Part shown: positions 15,428-22,468 of the stretch, in pieces
Position numbering within the stretch: the stretch's first letter is position 1
How the letters are laid out: the number at the start of each line of letters is the position of its first letter
Assembly: GCA_002372175.1 (NCBI GenBank)
Contig: DFIS01000029.1
Coordinates: 1 to 37,648 of the forward strand
Length of the DNA: 37,648 nucleotides
Direction: 5' to 3'
Source of the DNA: Solobacterium sp. UBA3691
GTDB lineage: Bacteria; Bacillota_I; Bacilli_A; Erysipelotrichales; Erysipelotrichaceae
Made by a program: the position numbers and the translations under genes
Notes under the pieces: generated by a model
Databases searched by the model: none
Told to the model about the DNA's origin: nothing
Seen by the model: the letters and a program-made list of their open reading frames with translations, nothing else

Positions 15428-15441
15428 ATCAGTACACCTCC
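15389..15441 (-). repeat. Direct repeat over the start of small gene 3
   Basis: About 53 bases covering the SD, start codon and first 13 codons are almost identical to 15582-15634, with an uninterrupted run of about 29 identical bases. The spacing between copies is 193 bases, one gene unit. This points to tandem gene duplication. Confidence 0.75.
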
Positions 15442-15458
15442 ACAGTTATCAGCGAAAA

Positions 15459-15620
15459 TCATCCGGCTGCTTTCTTTTTCAGCATATAACGAATCAGTAC
15501 CACTGTGACCAGGATCACAGCGGCTATCAGGATGTAAACTAAGGGGCTGGTCTTACCGGCAGGTTCGGGTTCAACAATGATATCATGCAGAATACGCTGC
15601 AGGATCAGAGTGTCAGTCAT
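15459..15620 (-). CDS. Small single-pass membrane protein, second tandem copy (53 aa)
   Basis: A 53-residue protein of the same family: RILHDIIVEPEP, a short linker with KTS, a hydrophobic helix (about 28-44, YILIAAVILVTVVLIRY) and the basic tail KKKAAG. The SD GGAGGT precedes its ATG by 8 bases. It lies between the other two copies with short gaps (15 and 31 bases). It is closest to copy 3 in protein and DNA. Its single helix, extracytoplasmic-type N-terminal motif and cytoplasmic basic tail suggest an accessory subunit or signalling peptide for the transporter genes upstream, but that is inference from context only. Confidence 0.85.
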   Translation of the reverse strand: MTDTLILQRILHDIIVEPEPAGKTSPLVYILIAAVILVTVVLIRYMLKKKAAG

Positions 15621-15634
15621 ATCAGTATACCTCC
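15582..15634 (-). repeat. Direct repeat over the start of small gene 2
   Basis: Partner of the repeat at 15389-15441. It covers the ribosome-binding site and the first codons of copy 2. Confidence 0.75.
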
Positions 15635-15635
15635 G

Positions 15636-15794
15636 TTATTTACACTTTCTTTTTACCATGGAACGAATCAGTATCACTGTGATCAGGATGACAGCAGCAA
15701 TCATGATGTAGATCAATGGACTTGTCGTGATACCGGGTAAAGGTTCCCAGATCACGTCATGCAGGATACGTTCTGCTAGAAGAATATCTGCCAT
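15636..15794 (-). CDS. Small single-pass membrane protein, first tandem copy (52 aa)
   Basis: The most diverged member of the trio: 52 residues, with RILHDVIWEPLP, TTS, the helix YIMIAAVILITVILIR (about 29-44) and the tail KRKCK. The start is the ATG at 15794, preceded by GGAGG on the - strand; a longer open frame to 15878 lies inside the preceding gene and is unlikely. It overlaps the four-helix membrane protein gene by 19 bases, so translation is coupled and the small proteins belong to the same operon as the MFS transporter. No known family recognised. Confidence 0.85.
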   Translation of the reverse strand: MADILLAERILHDVIWEPLPGITTSPLIYIMIAAVILITVILIRSMVKRKCK

Positions 15795-16117
15795 AGTATA
15801 CCGCCTCCCATGGATAACAGATTCAGGATCAGGGATGTACGCAGCGGATGCGTGAATCCCGGATACTTCCGATAACATAAATACTCTGTCAGAATGACCA
15901 GCGGTTCCAGTAAGCCGTAGATCACATATACGGCAGAAGAACCGAGATGAAGGCGAAGCTCCTGGGCCAGAACATTCACTGCCGGATTAGTCAGTATGTT
16001 GACCAGTACTACATATAAAAGTATATCTCTTTTATGCAGTCCGAGAAAGCATGCTGCCGTGACTTCGATCAGGATCGTCGAAAGAAGGGCAGCCGATAAT
16101 GCGCTGAGAAGTGCCAT
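15776..16117 (-). CDS. Small polytopic membrane protein (113 aa, about 4 helices)
   Basis: I do not recognise a family. The 113 residues form about four membrane helices (roughly 5-25, 30-52, 58-80 and 92-112), with short charged loops (LHKRD; CYRKYP). A conserved-looking VNILTNPAVNVL stretch lies in helix 2 and a Glu in GLLEPLVILTEYL in helix 3; such polar residues inside helices hint at a transport or channel role. The start codon is one base after the MFS stop codon (TGA-T-ATG), and the end overlaps the first small protein gene by 19 bases. It is therefore the second gene of a tightly coupled operon. Confidence 0.8.
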   Translation of the reverse strand: MALLSALSAALLSTILIEVTAACFLGLHKRDILLYVVLVNILTNPAVNVLAQELRLHLGSSAVYVIYGLLEPLVILTEYLCYRKYPGFTHPLRTSLILNLLSMGGGILWQIFF

Positions 16118-16118
16118 A

Positions 16119-17156
16119 TCAGTCTTTCATCACCTTTACGGGTATGAAGAGAAGAATGAGAGAGAGCAGTGAACCGATGCATCCAAGAAGTCTGGCATCA
16201 GGCACCGGTATTGCTGCGGATACGTAGGGCAGAATACCGATAAACAGTGCGAAGGTAAGGATACCGAAGGCAAGTCCCGGAAGATCAGGCATGGCTTTTT
16301 TCAGCGTATAGAGAGTGATCGGCATCGTCATGTTGAAGAAGAACAGACCGAGAATACCGAAGACAGGATGATTGCCGAGAAGAAAGCATACAGCTGCCGA
16401 TACCAGAGAGATACATACTGTCCTTTGAGCGCCAAGAGATGCGGAGAGAAATCCGCCTGCGGTCTTGCCGGAGGCAACAGAAAAGACTGCCAGAAACGAC
16501 ATCATCAGCGTATTCTTCCACGGCCAGACCAGGGAAAGACCTACATACGAGCGCAGAACAACAACAGCGAAGCACAGGCATATGATGAGAATGACATGTG
16601 TATGCATCGGTCCTGAAGGAAATGTAAGGGGATTGGTGCGTATGATCCACATCAGCAGGATCGACAGCAGTAACAGGATGACCATCACTGCTATACCGGC
16701 ATAGAGGAATCCCTGCTTCCCAAGTACTGTTCCGGCAAACAGTCCGAGCGCACCTGGCGCCACAAATGTTCCAAGACCTCTGCCCTGTGCAGACATATTG
16801 TCATCCTCACGGATCGTGATCATACCGCCGCCGACATGGAACAGGGCATTGCCAAGTCCAAGCAGCCAGAGATAGGTATAACAGCCAAAGATCGTGAAGA
16901 TAATGCCAAGACATGTGATGAAAAGAGCCGGATACAGTTTGTTCGTTCCTGCCTTGTCCGTCATCCTGTCGGCAATGACACCTAACGGCATCTGCAGCGC
17001 AAAAGCACAGAAATTGTAGATCAGATAGATGTTCAGAGGATGCACGGAAGGTGATATATACCGTCCGTATACGGCCAGAGCACACAGAAAATCAACACCT
17101 GCATGCTGGAGTGAAAGGATACCGATGATGGCTTTACGATGATCTGTATGATTCAT
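16119..17156 (-). CDS. Major facilitator superfamily transporter
   Basis: About 345 residues, with 10-12 membrane helices and the MFS motif A, GVIADRMTDKAG, between helices 2 and 3 (about 60-71). It is short for the superfamily. The substrate is unknown; the N-terminal SLQHAGVDFLCALAVYG recalls drug-exporter-like MFS proteins. An ATG at 17165 would give 348 residues but overlaps a TATAAT box (17164-17169), so I chose the ATG at 17156, 7 bases after that box and without a clear SD. It is the first gene of the operon with the four-helix protein and three micro-membrane proteins. A palindromic operator lies about 45-60 bases upstream. Confidence 0.88.
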   Translation of the reverse strand: MNHTDHRKAIIGILSLQHAGVDFLCALAVYGRYISPSVHPLNIYLIYNFCAFALQMPLGVIADRMTDKAGTNKLYPALFITCLGIIFTIFGCYTYLWLLGLGNALFHVGGGMITIREDDNMSAQGRGLGTFVAPGALGLFAGTVLGKQGFLYAGIAVMVILLLLSILLMWIIRTNPLTFPSGPMHTHVILIICLCFAVVVLRSYVGLSLVWPWKNTLMMSFLAVFSVASGKTAGGFLSASLGAQRTVCISLVSAAVCFLLGNHPVFGILGLFFFNMTMPITLYTLKKAMPDLPGLAFGILTFALFIGILPYVSAAIPVPDARLLGCIGSLLSLILLFIPVKVMKD

Positions 17157-17163
17157 TACCATC

Positions 17164-17169
17164 ATTATA
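17164..17169 (-). promoter_or_regulatory. -10 box of the MFS operon
   Basis: TATAAT on the - strand ends 7 bases before the ATG at 17156, so the message would start at or within a base or two of the start codon. No good -35 is seen at 17 bases (GATTAA). Confidence 0.5.
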
Positions 17170-17201
17170 ACTTGAATCTTAATAATTTAATCTGCTTTTA
17201 T

Positions 17202-17218
17202 TTTGACCGCCGGTCAAA
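17202..17218. promoter_or_regulatory. Palindromic operator between divergent genes
   Basis: TTTGACCG-C-CGGTCAAA is a perfect 8+1+8 inverted repeat. Its left half contains the -35 hexamer TTGACC of the + strand gene, and it lies about 45-60 bases upstream of the MFS start. Palindromes of this TTGACC/GGTCAA type are typical of TetR-family repressors; no such regulator is encoded in this window. Confidence 0.7.
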
Positions 17219-17231
17219 TATATACTATACT
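17203..17231 (+). promoter_or_regulatory. Promoter of the zinc-ribbon protein gene
   Basis: TTGACC (17203-17208) and TATACT (17226-17231), spacing 17. The -35 is part of the palindrome, so a bound protein would block this promoter. The SD AGGAGGA follows at about 17239. Confidence 0.7.
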
Positions 17232-17251
17232 GTGTACAGGAGGACAGAAAA

Positions 17252-17857
17252 ATGGATGTAACCAGAACGTATGTCTTGAATAATGAATCAGTTCAGACGC
17301 TTGCCTATGCATTGGCAGAATATCTCGATGTCGAAAAGAATATGATCACGCAGACGATGCGTACAAGAAACGGTTATACCGTGCAGTGCAAAGGAGATGC
17401 GACGGCCGAATGGACAAAGTATCTCGGCATGGATGCGGCTCTGTCCGTTCAGCTGATCCAGAACGGCAATGAGCTGCAGGTCAGCATTGGTACGGAAAAG
17501 TGGGCTGAGAAGCTCGGTATTGCGGCTGTTGGTTCGATCTTCTTTCAGCCGTTAATGATCACTGCCGGTATCGGTGCTCTGCGTCAGGCTGCTCTGCCGC
17601 AGCAGATCTATAACTTTATTGAGGAGTATCTTGGTGAACAGCCGATCCGCAATGTTGAAAAAACAGCCCCTGTACAGGAAATGAATGCAATTGTATGTCC
17701 GCACTGCGGTACTGCCAACAGAGTCGGAGCTATCTTCTGCAAGTCCTGCGGCGGCAAACTGGAGAAGGAAGAGATCCTGTGCCCTGACTGCGGCGGTCCG
17801 CTGGACGGGGATGAGGCTTTCTGCCCTTACTGCGGCAAACCTCTGAAGAACCAGTAA
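17252..17857 (+). CDS. Double zinc-ribbon protein with an unknown N-terminal domain
   Basis: A 201-residue soluble protein. Residues 1-130 form an unrecognised alpha/beta domain with a glycine/alanine-rich, mildly hydrophobic patch (about 90-115). The C-terminal 55 residues contain four CxxC knuckles (CPHCG, CKSCG, CPDCG, CPYCG), which make two zinc ribbons of the kind common in small Firmicute regulatory or adaptor proteins. The SD AGGAGGA is strong. It is divergent from the MFS operon and shares the palindromic operator region with it, so co-regulation is likely. The last 31 bases overlap the end of the convergent gene. Function not known. Confidence 0.85.
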   Translation: MDVTRTYVLNNESVQTLAYALAEYLDVEKNMITQTMRTRNGYTVQCKGDATAEWTKYLGMDAALSVQLIQNGNELQVSIGTEKWAEKLGIAAVGSIFFQPLMITAGIGALRQAALPQQIYNFIEEYLGEQPIRNVEKTAPVQEMNAIVCPHCGTANRVGAIFCKSCGGKLEKEEILCPDCGGPLDGDEAFCPYCGKPLKNQ

Positions 17858-19467
17858 AGCTTTGTACAAAGAAGTACAGCCAGCGTAATCAACGATATAA
17901 ACTGTGTGATCTTCTGTAAACGTGTTCCTGTATAGGAGACCGTGATCACACGGTTTTTATTATCCTCCGGTACGGTTACCTTAAGCAGACCGCTGTCATG
18001 ATCATAGGACAGGGGCATAAGCGTACCGGTATCATCCTTCGCTGTATATCCCTTGTAGAAGATCTTGGGGATGATGTATTCGCCGCTGCCTGCCGTAAAT
18101 CTGATGGCATTATAGTTATTCTCAAAGTCAGAGATCTCTTCTCCTTCATGCAGGATATTGCGGCTCTGGTAGCGGTAGTGAACATTGGTATCCATCAGCA
18201 GATAGTCGGGACTGCTTACCTGCATGATGTTATACCAGCTTTCATCTTCGGGATAATAGTAGCCTGTATCAGCGATCATCTCCGGCTGTGTATAGTCCAT
18301 GAACAGCCCGAAATAGCCGTACTGTGTATATACTGCCATGGCACTCAGGATACATGCGGCAGTAAGTATACCGTACCGTATGCGTCTGCTCTGCTGTTCG
18401 ATCACATAGGCAGATGAGAGCGTGAGAAAAGCAGGGGCAATGATCAGCATCCGCTGCGGGAACTGCATGAAACTCATCATCCCGAAATACTTCCACGGGA
18501 ATACCTGTGTTGACATGATCAGCATGATATAGCCGAATATGGTACATTTGCGGATCTCCCGCGAACTGTCGGTAAAGAAGACAAAAGCAGGCAGTACCAG
18601 CAGAAAGAGACCGATATTGCTTAGGCACAGATGATCAAAGTCATAGGGAATGACCTTGAGCAGATCTCTGAGCATGACTGCCTGATCCTGCATCGTCTGT
18701 CCGTTGGCGAAATATCCGCTGACCCGGTACAGATGCGTCATCAGCTGTTCAAGCATCGGCAGCGAAAAGAATACCGTAAGCAGAAACGCACACAGTGATG
18801 CCTTGAAAACACTCAGAAACAGTTTTCCGTCCTTCAGGAAGATACGGATATGTACAACGCAGAAAACGATCAGGGTCAGAACACTCAGGAAAAACGAGAT
18901 ATTATGCGACAGCAGGGAACCGCATAAGCCTGCGGTAAGAATATGCCAGCGCCTGTATTCCTTCTTTCTGTACAGTATATACATGCCGCGGATGAGCACC
19001 GGGACAAAGATATAGCCAAGAGCTTCACCGATGGCACCGCGGTCATAGGTATTCTGGAAAAAGTAGGTACAGAACACATACAGAAGACCGGCAAGGAAAC
19101 ATGTCAGCGGGTCTTTACTGACAGCTTCTTCGGTCAGCGTGATCATTGTCCAGGCACAGGCAAAGAAGATCAGAAACAGAAAGATCCTGTATGTCATCAT
19201 CATCGGTATGCCGAGAATACGCAGGGCAGCCGGAATATACAGGAAAAAGATCGAGTAGAAAAGCGGTGAGCCATACCCGAATGTATAATTCTGATACCAG
19301 AATATACGGGGATACAGATCTCTCTGATACAGGGCATGGACCAGGCTCTCGATCCGGTTCATATGAAATGTCGTATCGTTGCCGTAAGGCAGTGAACCGT
19401 TCAGCAGCGGCAGACAGGCAATCACGGCAATACACAGACATATACATGTCTTTTTCAGTTTATTCAT
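17827..19467 (-). CDS. Polytopic membrane protein, GT-C / PTPS-related family
   Basis: A 546-residue membrane protein with about 11 helices through residue 390, then a soluble domain (about 395-515) and a last C-terminal helix. The first extracellular loop holds GNDTTFHMNRI, followed by YPRIFWYQNYTFGYGSPLFYS, the signature of the '6-pyruvoyl-tetrahydropterin synthase related' membrane family (PF10131), which resembles GT-C glycosyltransferases using lipid-linked sugars. The acidic residue in GND fits a GT-C catalytic site. It probably decorates surface polymers. No true SD spacing: GGAGA abuts the ATG, with TATAAT 8 bases upstream. Its stop codon lies inside the end of the convergent zinc-ribbon gene. 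Confidence 0.85.
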   Translation of the reverse strand: MNKLKKTCICLCIAVIACLPLLNGSLPYGNDTTFHMNRIESLVHALYQRDLYPRIFWYQNYTFGYGSPLFYSIFFLYIPAALRILGIPMMMTYRIFLFLIFFACAWTMITLTEEAVSKDPLTCFLAGLLYVFCTYFFQNTYDRGAIGEALGYIFVPVLIRGMYILYRKKEYRRWHILTAGLCGSLLSHNISFFLSVLTLIVFCVVHIRIFLKDGKLFLSVFKASLCAFLLTVFFSLPMLEQLMTHLYRVSGYFANGQTMQDQAVMLRDLLKVIPYDFDHLCLSNIGLFLLVLPAFVFFTDSSREIRKCTIFGYIMLIMSTQVFPWKYFGMMSFMQFPQRMLIIAPAFLTLSSAYVIEQQSRRIRYGILTAACILSAMAVYTQYGYFGLFMDYTQPEMIADTGYYYPEDESWYNIMQVSSPDYLLMDTNVHYRYQSRNILHEGEEISDFENNYNAIRFTAGSGEYIIPKIFYKGYTAKDDTGTLMPLSYDHDSGLLKVTVPEDNKNRVITVSYTGTRLQKITQFISLITLAVLLCTKLYWFFRGLPQ

Positions 19468-19475
19468 TCTCCAAA

Positions 19476-19481
19476 ATTATA
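19476..19481 (-). promoter_or_regulatory. -10 box of the GT-C-like gene
   Basis: TATAAT on the - strand lies 8 bases before the ATG at 19467, leaving at most 1-2 bases of leader. No convincing -35 hexamer is seen. Confidence 0.5.
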
Positions 19482-19516
19482 ATGCATATACTTTGTTTCG
19501 TGGAGTTTACTTTATG

Positions 19517-19545
19517 TTGTCTGTGCCTTATACAGCAGTTAACAT
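19517..19545 (+). promoter_or_regulatory. Probable promoter of the aldo/keto reductase gene
   Basis: TTGTCT (19517-19522) and TAACAT (19540-19545), spacing 17. The SD AAGGAG follows at about 19553, so this gene has a conventional short leader. Confidence 0.5.
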
Positions 19546-19564
19546 GAAGATAAAGGAGAAGAAT

Positions 19565-20530
19565 ATGCAGTATACGACAATAGCAGACACCGGCATCAGA
19601 GTCTCACGGATCTGTATCGGCGGTATGTCTTTCGGTGTTGTAACACCAAACTCACATCAGTGGCTTCTGAACTATGAAGACAGCAGAAACATGATCGCAC
19701 ATGCATATGATATCGGTGTTAATTTCATTGATACAGCGAATATCTATGCCGGAGGAACCAGTGAAGAATTCATCGGCAGAGCTCTGAAAGAGACAGGCAT
19801 ACCGAGGGATAAGATGGTGATCGCTACCAAGGTATTCTTCAATGAGGGCAAACTGTCTGCACAGGCGATCAGACGTGAGATCGAAGGATCTCTTGAGCGT
19901 CTGCAGACAGACTACGTAGATCTTTATCAGATCCACAGGTTTGACTACGATACACCGATCGAAGAGACGATGGAAGCTCTGGACAGCCTTGTCAAAGCCG
20001 GCAAGGTAAGAGCCATCGGTGCCAGTGCAATGTACGGCTATCAGTTCCATAACATGCAGATCTGTGCGGAGAATCACGGCTGGACAAAATTCTCCACGAT
20101 GCAGAATCACTATAATCTGATGTACAGGGAAGATGAAAGAGAACTGATCCCTGTCTGCAGGCAGTACGGTGTCTCGCTGATTCCTTACAGTCCGCTGGCC
20201 GGAGGTCATCTGTCACACAGAGGATGGACCAGTGACAGTGCCCGTTCAAGGACAGATAAGGTCATTGTCAGTAAATATGACAGAGCAATGGAGAATGATC
20301 TGCAGATCATTGAAAGAGTGGCAGAAACGGCTGAAAAGTACGGTGTCAGTATGTCCAGGGTCGCATTGGCATGGCTGATGCACAGGGGATGTGCAGCACC
20401 GATCGTCGGAGCTACCAAGGTACCGCATTTTGATGATGCCGCAAAAGCCGCAGATCTGCAGCTGACTGAAGAGGATCTGGTCTATCTTGAAGAACTATAT
20501 CGTCCCCATGAGATCGTCGGTGCCGAATAG
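19565..20530 (+). CDS. Aldo/keto reductase
   Basis: An NADPH-dependent oxidoreductase of the (beta/alpha)8 barrel family. From the ATG at 19565 (SD AAGGAG; a longer open frame upstream is not supported) it has 321 residues. The catalytic tetrad is visible: Asp56 (FIDTA), Tyr61 (NIYAGG), Lys89 (IATKVFF) and His124 (YQIHRFD). The cofactor-binding C-terminal region includes PIVGATKVPHFDDA. Overall it resembles the Tas/YghZ-type reductases with unknown physiological carbonyl substrate. It is followed at 30 bases by the glutaredoxin-like gene, probably in one transcript. Confidence 0.92.
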   Translation: MQYTTIADTGIRVSRICIGGMSFGVVTPNSHQWLLNYEDSRNMIAHAYDIGVNFIDTANIYAGGTSEEFIGRALKETGIPRDKMVIATKVFFNEGKLSAQAIRREIEGSLERLQTDYVDLYQIHRFDYDTPIEETMEALDSLVKAGKVRAIGASAMYGYQFHNMQICAENHGWTKFSTMQNHYNLMYREDERELIPVCRQYGVSLIPYSPLAGGHLSHRGWTSDSARSRTDKVIVSKYDRAMENDLQIIERVAETAEKYGVSMSRVALAWLMHRGCAAPIVGATKVPHFDDAAKAADLQLTEEDLVYLEELYRPHEIVGAE

Positions 20531-20560
20531 CGTATACTATCTTTGGAAAGGACAGAAGAA

Positions 20561-20881
20561 ATGATAAAAGTATATGGAAGTGAGCAGTGCCCGTACTGCA
20601 TGGTCCTGAAAGAGAATCTGGACCGCAATCATGCGGAATATGAGTTTGTGGATATTCTGAAAGATCTTCACAGTCTCGGTGCTTTTCTGGCTCTGCGTGA
20701 CAGAGAGCCTGTGTTTGATCATCTGAAAGCTGTAAATGATATCGGGGTGCCGGCAGTTGTTGCGGAAGATGGCAGAGTACTGACAGACTGGGAGAGTTAT
20801 CTTACGGAGAAGGGGATGACGATATTCATCCCTGAGTCCTCCCTGAACAGTTCCTGCAGTATTGACGGGAAAGGCTGCTGA
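20561..20881 (+). CDS. Glutaredoxin-like thiol-disulfide protein
   Basis: A 106-residue protein with the thioredoxin-fold start MIKVYGSEQCPYCMVLKENL, the redox site CPYC at 11-14, and the cis-proline region GVPAVVAEDGRVL. The C-terminus has two more cysteines (SSCSIDGKGC). It resembles the glutaredoxin-related proteins of anaerobic Firmicutes whose electron donor is not defined. I used the ATG at 20561, with SD GGAAAGGA; a TTG at 20543 is less likely. It follows the aldo/keto reductase and ends at a terminator. Confidence 0.88.
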   Translation: MIKVYGSEQCPYCMVLKENLDRNHAEYEFVDILKDLHSLGAFLALRDREPVFDHLKAVNDIGVPAVVAEDGRVLTDWESYLTEKGMTIFIPESSLNSSCSIDGKGC

Positions 20882-20954
20882 GCGGACAGAAAAAGCGGTT
20901 TTCACCGCTGTATAGTGTCCTGTCGGGCAGCTGAACTGTATAAAGACAGTGTGT

Positions 20955-20984
20955 AACCGGGCTGTGATTGAACAGCCTGGTTTT
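20955..20984 (+). terminator. Terminator after the glutaredoxin-like gene
   Basis: An 11-bp stem AACCGGGCTGT/ACAGCCTGGTT (one G-T pair) with a 6-base loop is followed by TT. A smaller hairpin without T tail (AGCGGT/ACCGCT, 20894-20909) lies just upstream. Confidence 0.75.
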
Positions 20985-21001
20985 ATGTTATCCGTGTATG
21001 A

Positions 21002-21856
21002 TCATAACCGGCATGTGAGAGGGATCAGTACCGGTCTTTCATTCGGTGTGTCGTTGGGCTGATGCAGGATCATGTATTCCCTGCCGGTATTGTCATGAAA
21101 TACCATCCCGTGACCGCCGTCATGATCATACAGGGGAACAGGGTCAACAGACCACTGTCCGCTGATCTCACCGGTATTGCTTCTGGCGACTGCTTCCGCA
21201 TAGCCATATTCGCCGAATGATGCCCACAGCATGATCAGTTCATGATCACTGTTTCTGTACATGAAGGGACCGTCCGTGACGTAAGCGGCTCCTTTTTCCG
21301 TTGTATGGACACTGCGAACCCATGGCTTTGCGTCAGAGGCTCTGAACATCGTGACCGGTTCCGATACGGCATGTGTGAGATTCTCACTGAGCTGTACATA
21401 GCACATTTCGCCATCGGTCAGATCCAGCCATTCATGGCAGAATACCATATACGGTATGCCATCCCCGGAAACATATAGTGTACCATCGAGACAGTTCCAC
21501 TGTTTCGGTGTGATGAAATCATCGCTGTGCAGCTGATAAGGTCCCAAAGGGGAATCAGCCTTCATGATCATCGTTCCTTTTGTGCCTCCTTGTGAACAGG
21601 CAAAAGTCGCAAACATGTAATATGCATTCTGATATCTGTGTACTTCCGGAGCCCAGTAACATCTGTCGTAGATGAAGCCTTCAGGCCGATGGAATACTTC
21701 ATACGGTCCTTCCCAGTCTTTCAGATCAGAAGATACATATACATCTATACCATTCTGTTCACCCCAGCAGGAGGGTCCTCTGGTACCGTAGAGATAATAG
21801 GTTCCGCTTTCATTCAGAATAAACGGATCGCGGATATGGATATCATTCAGTTTCAT
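21002..21856 (-). CDS. Glycoside hydrolase family 43 protein, cytoplasmic
   Basis: A 284-residue five-bladed beta-propeller enzyme, family GH43 (arabinosidase/xylosidase type). The catalytic base Asp lies in HIRDPFIL near the N-terminus, the pKa-modulating Asp in CLDGTLYV, and WAPEV and the DGGHGMVF / HQPNDTPNERP end are typical. At the likely general-acid position, usually TEGP or SEGP, it has TDGP, so Asp replaces Glu; I believe this occurs in some GH43 subfamilies. No signal peptide, so it should act on imported oligosaccharides. The SD AGGAGA is present on the - strand. It converges with the glutaredoxin gene and is followed by no obvious - strand terminator. Confidence 0.88.
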   Translation of the reverse strand: MKLNDIHIRDPFILNESGTYYLYGTRGPSCWGEQNGIDVYVSSDLKDWEGPYEVFHRPEGFIYDRCYWAPEVHRYQNAYYMFATFACSQGGTKGTMIMKADSPLGPYQLHSDDFITPKQWNCLDGTLYVSGDGIPYMVFCHEWLDLTDGEMCYVQLSENLTHAVSEPVTMFRASDAKPWVRSVHTTEKGAAYVTDGPFMYRNSDHELIMLWASFGEYGYAEAVARSNTGEISGQWSVDPVPLYDHDGGHGMVFHDNTGREYMILHQPNDTPNERPVLIPLTCRL

Positions 21857-21916
21857 ATTGTCTCCTGTATTACTGTTATTATCATATACCGTATATACAG
21901 AGAAGATCTGCTGTAT

Positions 21917-22402
21917 CTATTTCAGCAGCCAGTACTTCTCCAGCGGAAACAGGATCACGAACTGCAGCCATCCGGCAAGCATTGCGGCAATGCTGGCGGC
22001 CGAAGCATGGATCACGGAATGTTCGAACCCGTGCAGGTAATGTACGGTCACACCCTGCAGCCAGGTGGAAACCAGGATCAGGATCAATATGATCCCGATG
22101 TAGATATACAGATTGCGTTTCGGGGGATCACTCCTGAATGTATATTTCCGGTTGCGGTAATACCCATAGATATTCGCCAGCAGATTTGAAAGCAGAAACG
22201 GCATGATGAAGCCCCAGTTCATATTGCCGGCACCGACCGAGTTCTCATTGAAAAACAAGGTCAGAAACCCGCTGACAGGTGTCTTCCAGTCTTTCATCAG
22301 GTATACAAACAGGTTGACCAGGATCAGCTGGATCGCTGTAACGGTAAAGGACACTAACGCGAATTTAAGGATTTGCGTGATACTTTTCGTAGATTTCTGC
22401 AT
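21917..22402 (-). CDS. GtrA-like membrane protein
   Basis: A 161-residue protein with four membrane helices of the GtrA family, which is thought to help move lipid-linked sugars across the membrane for surface polysaccharide glycosylation. Typical are the first helix with ALVSFTVTAIQLILVNL, the central NLLANIYGYYRNRKYTFRS (the conserved FxxNRKWTF-type region) and a last basic-ended helix. The open frame extends upstream, but the protein starts at the ATG at 22402. It has no SD; TATAAT lies 6 bases upstream. It is divergent from a GT2 glycosyltransferase, a common GtrA partner. Confidence 0.88.
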   Translation of the reverse strand: MQKSTKSITQILKFALVSFTVTAIQLILVNLFVYLMKDWKTPVSGFLTLFFNENSVGAGNMNWGFIMPFLLSNLLANIYGYYRNRKYTFRSDPPKRNLYIYIGIILILILVSTWLQGVTVHYLHGFEHSVIHASAASIAAMLAGWLQFVILFPLEKYWLLK

Positions 22403-22408
22403 ACAATA

Positions 22409-22414
22409 ATTATA
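22409..22414 (-). promoter_or_regulatory. -10 box of the GtrA gene, leaderless position
   Basis: TATAAT on the - strand is followed by exactly 6 bases and then the ATG at 22402. Transcription is expected to start at the start codon. No SD is present. Confidence 0.6.
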
Positions 22415-22468
22415 TGCACCAGTAAATGGATGTACAGATGCATGAACTGAGAATAAGAGGTGAGGATA

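Noticed and set aside
15389..15634. Repeats considered as a CRISPR-like array
   Set aside because: Only two copies at gene-length spacing, inside coding starts; they are gene duplications.
17157..17165. ATG at 17165 as the MFS start
   Set aside because: It overlaps the TATAAT box that would drive the gene, and no SD precedes it; ATG 17156 fits better.
20894..20909. Hairpin AGCGGT/ACCGCT as a terminator
   Set aside because: No T run follows; the larger hairpin at 20955 is the better terminator.
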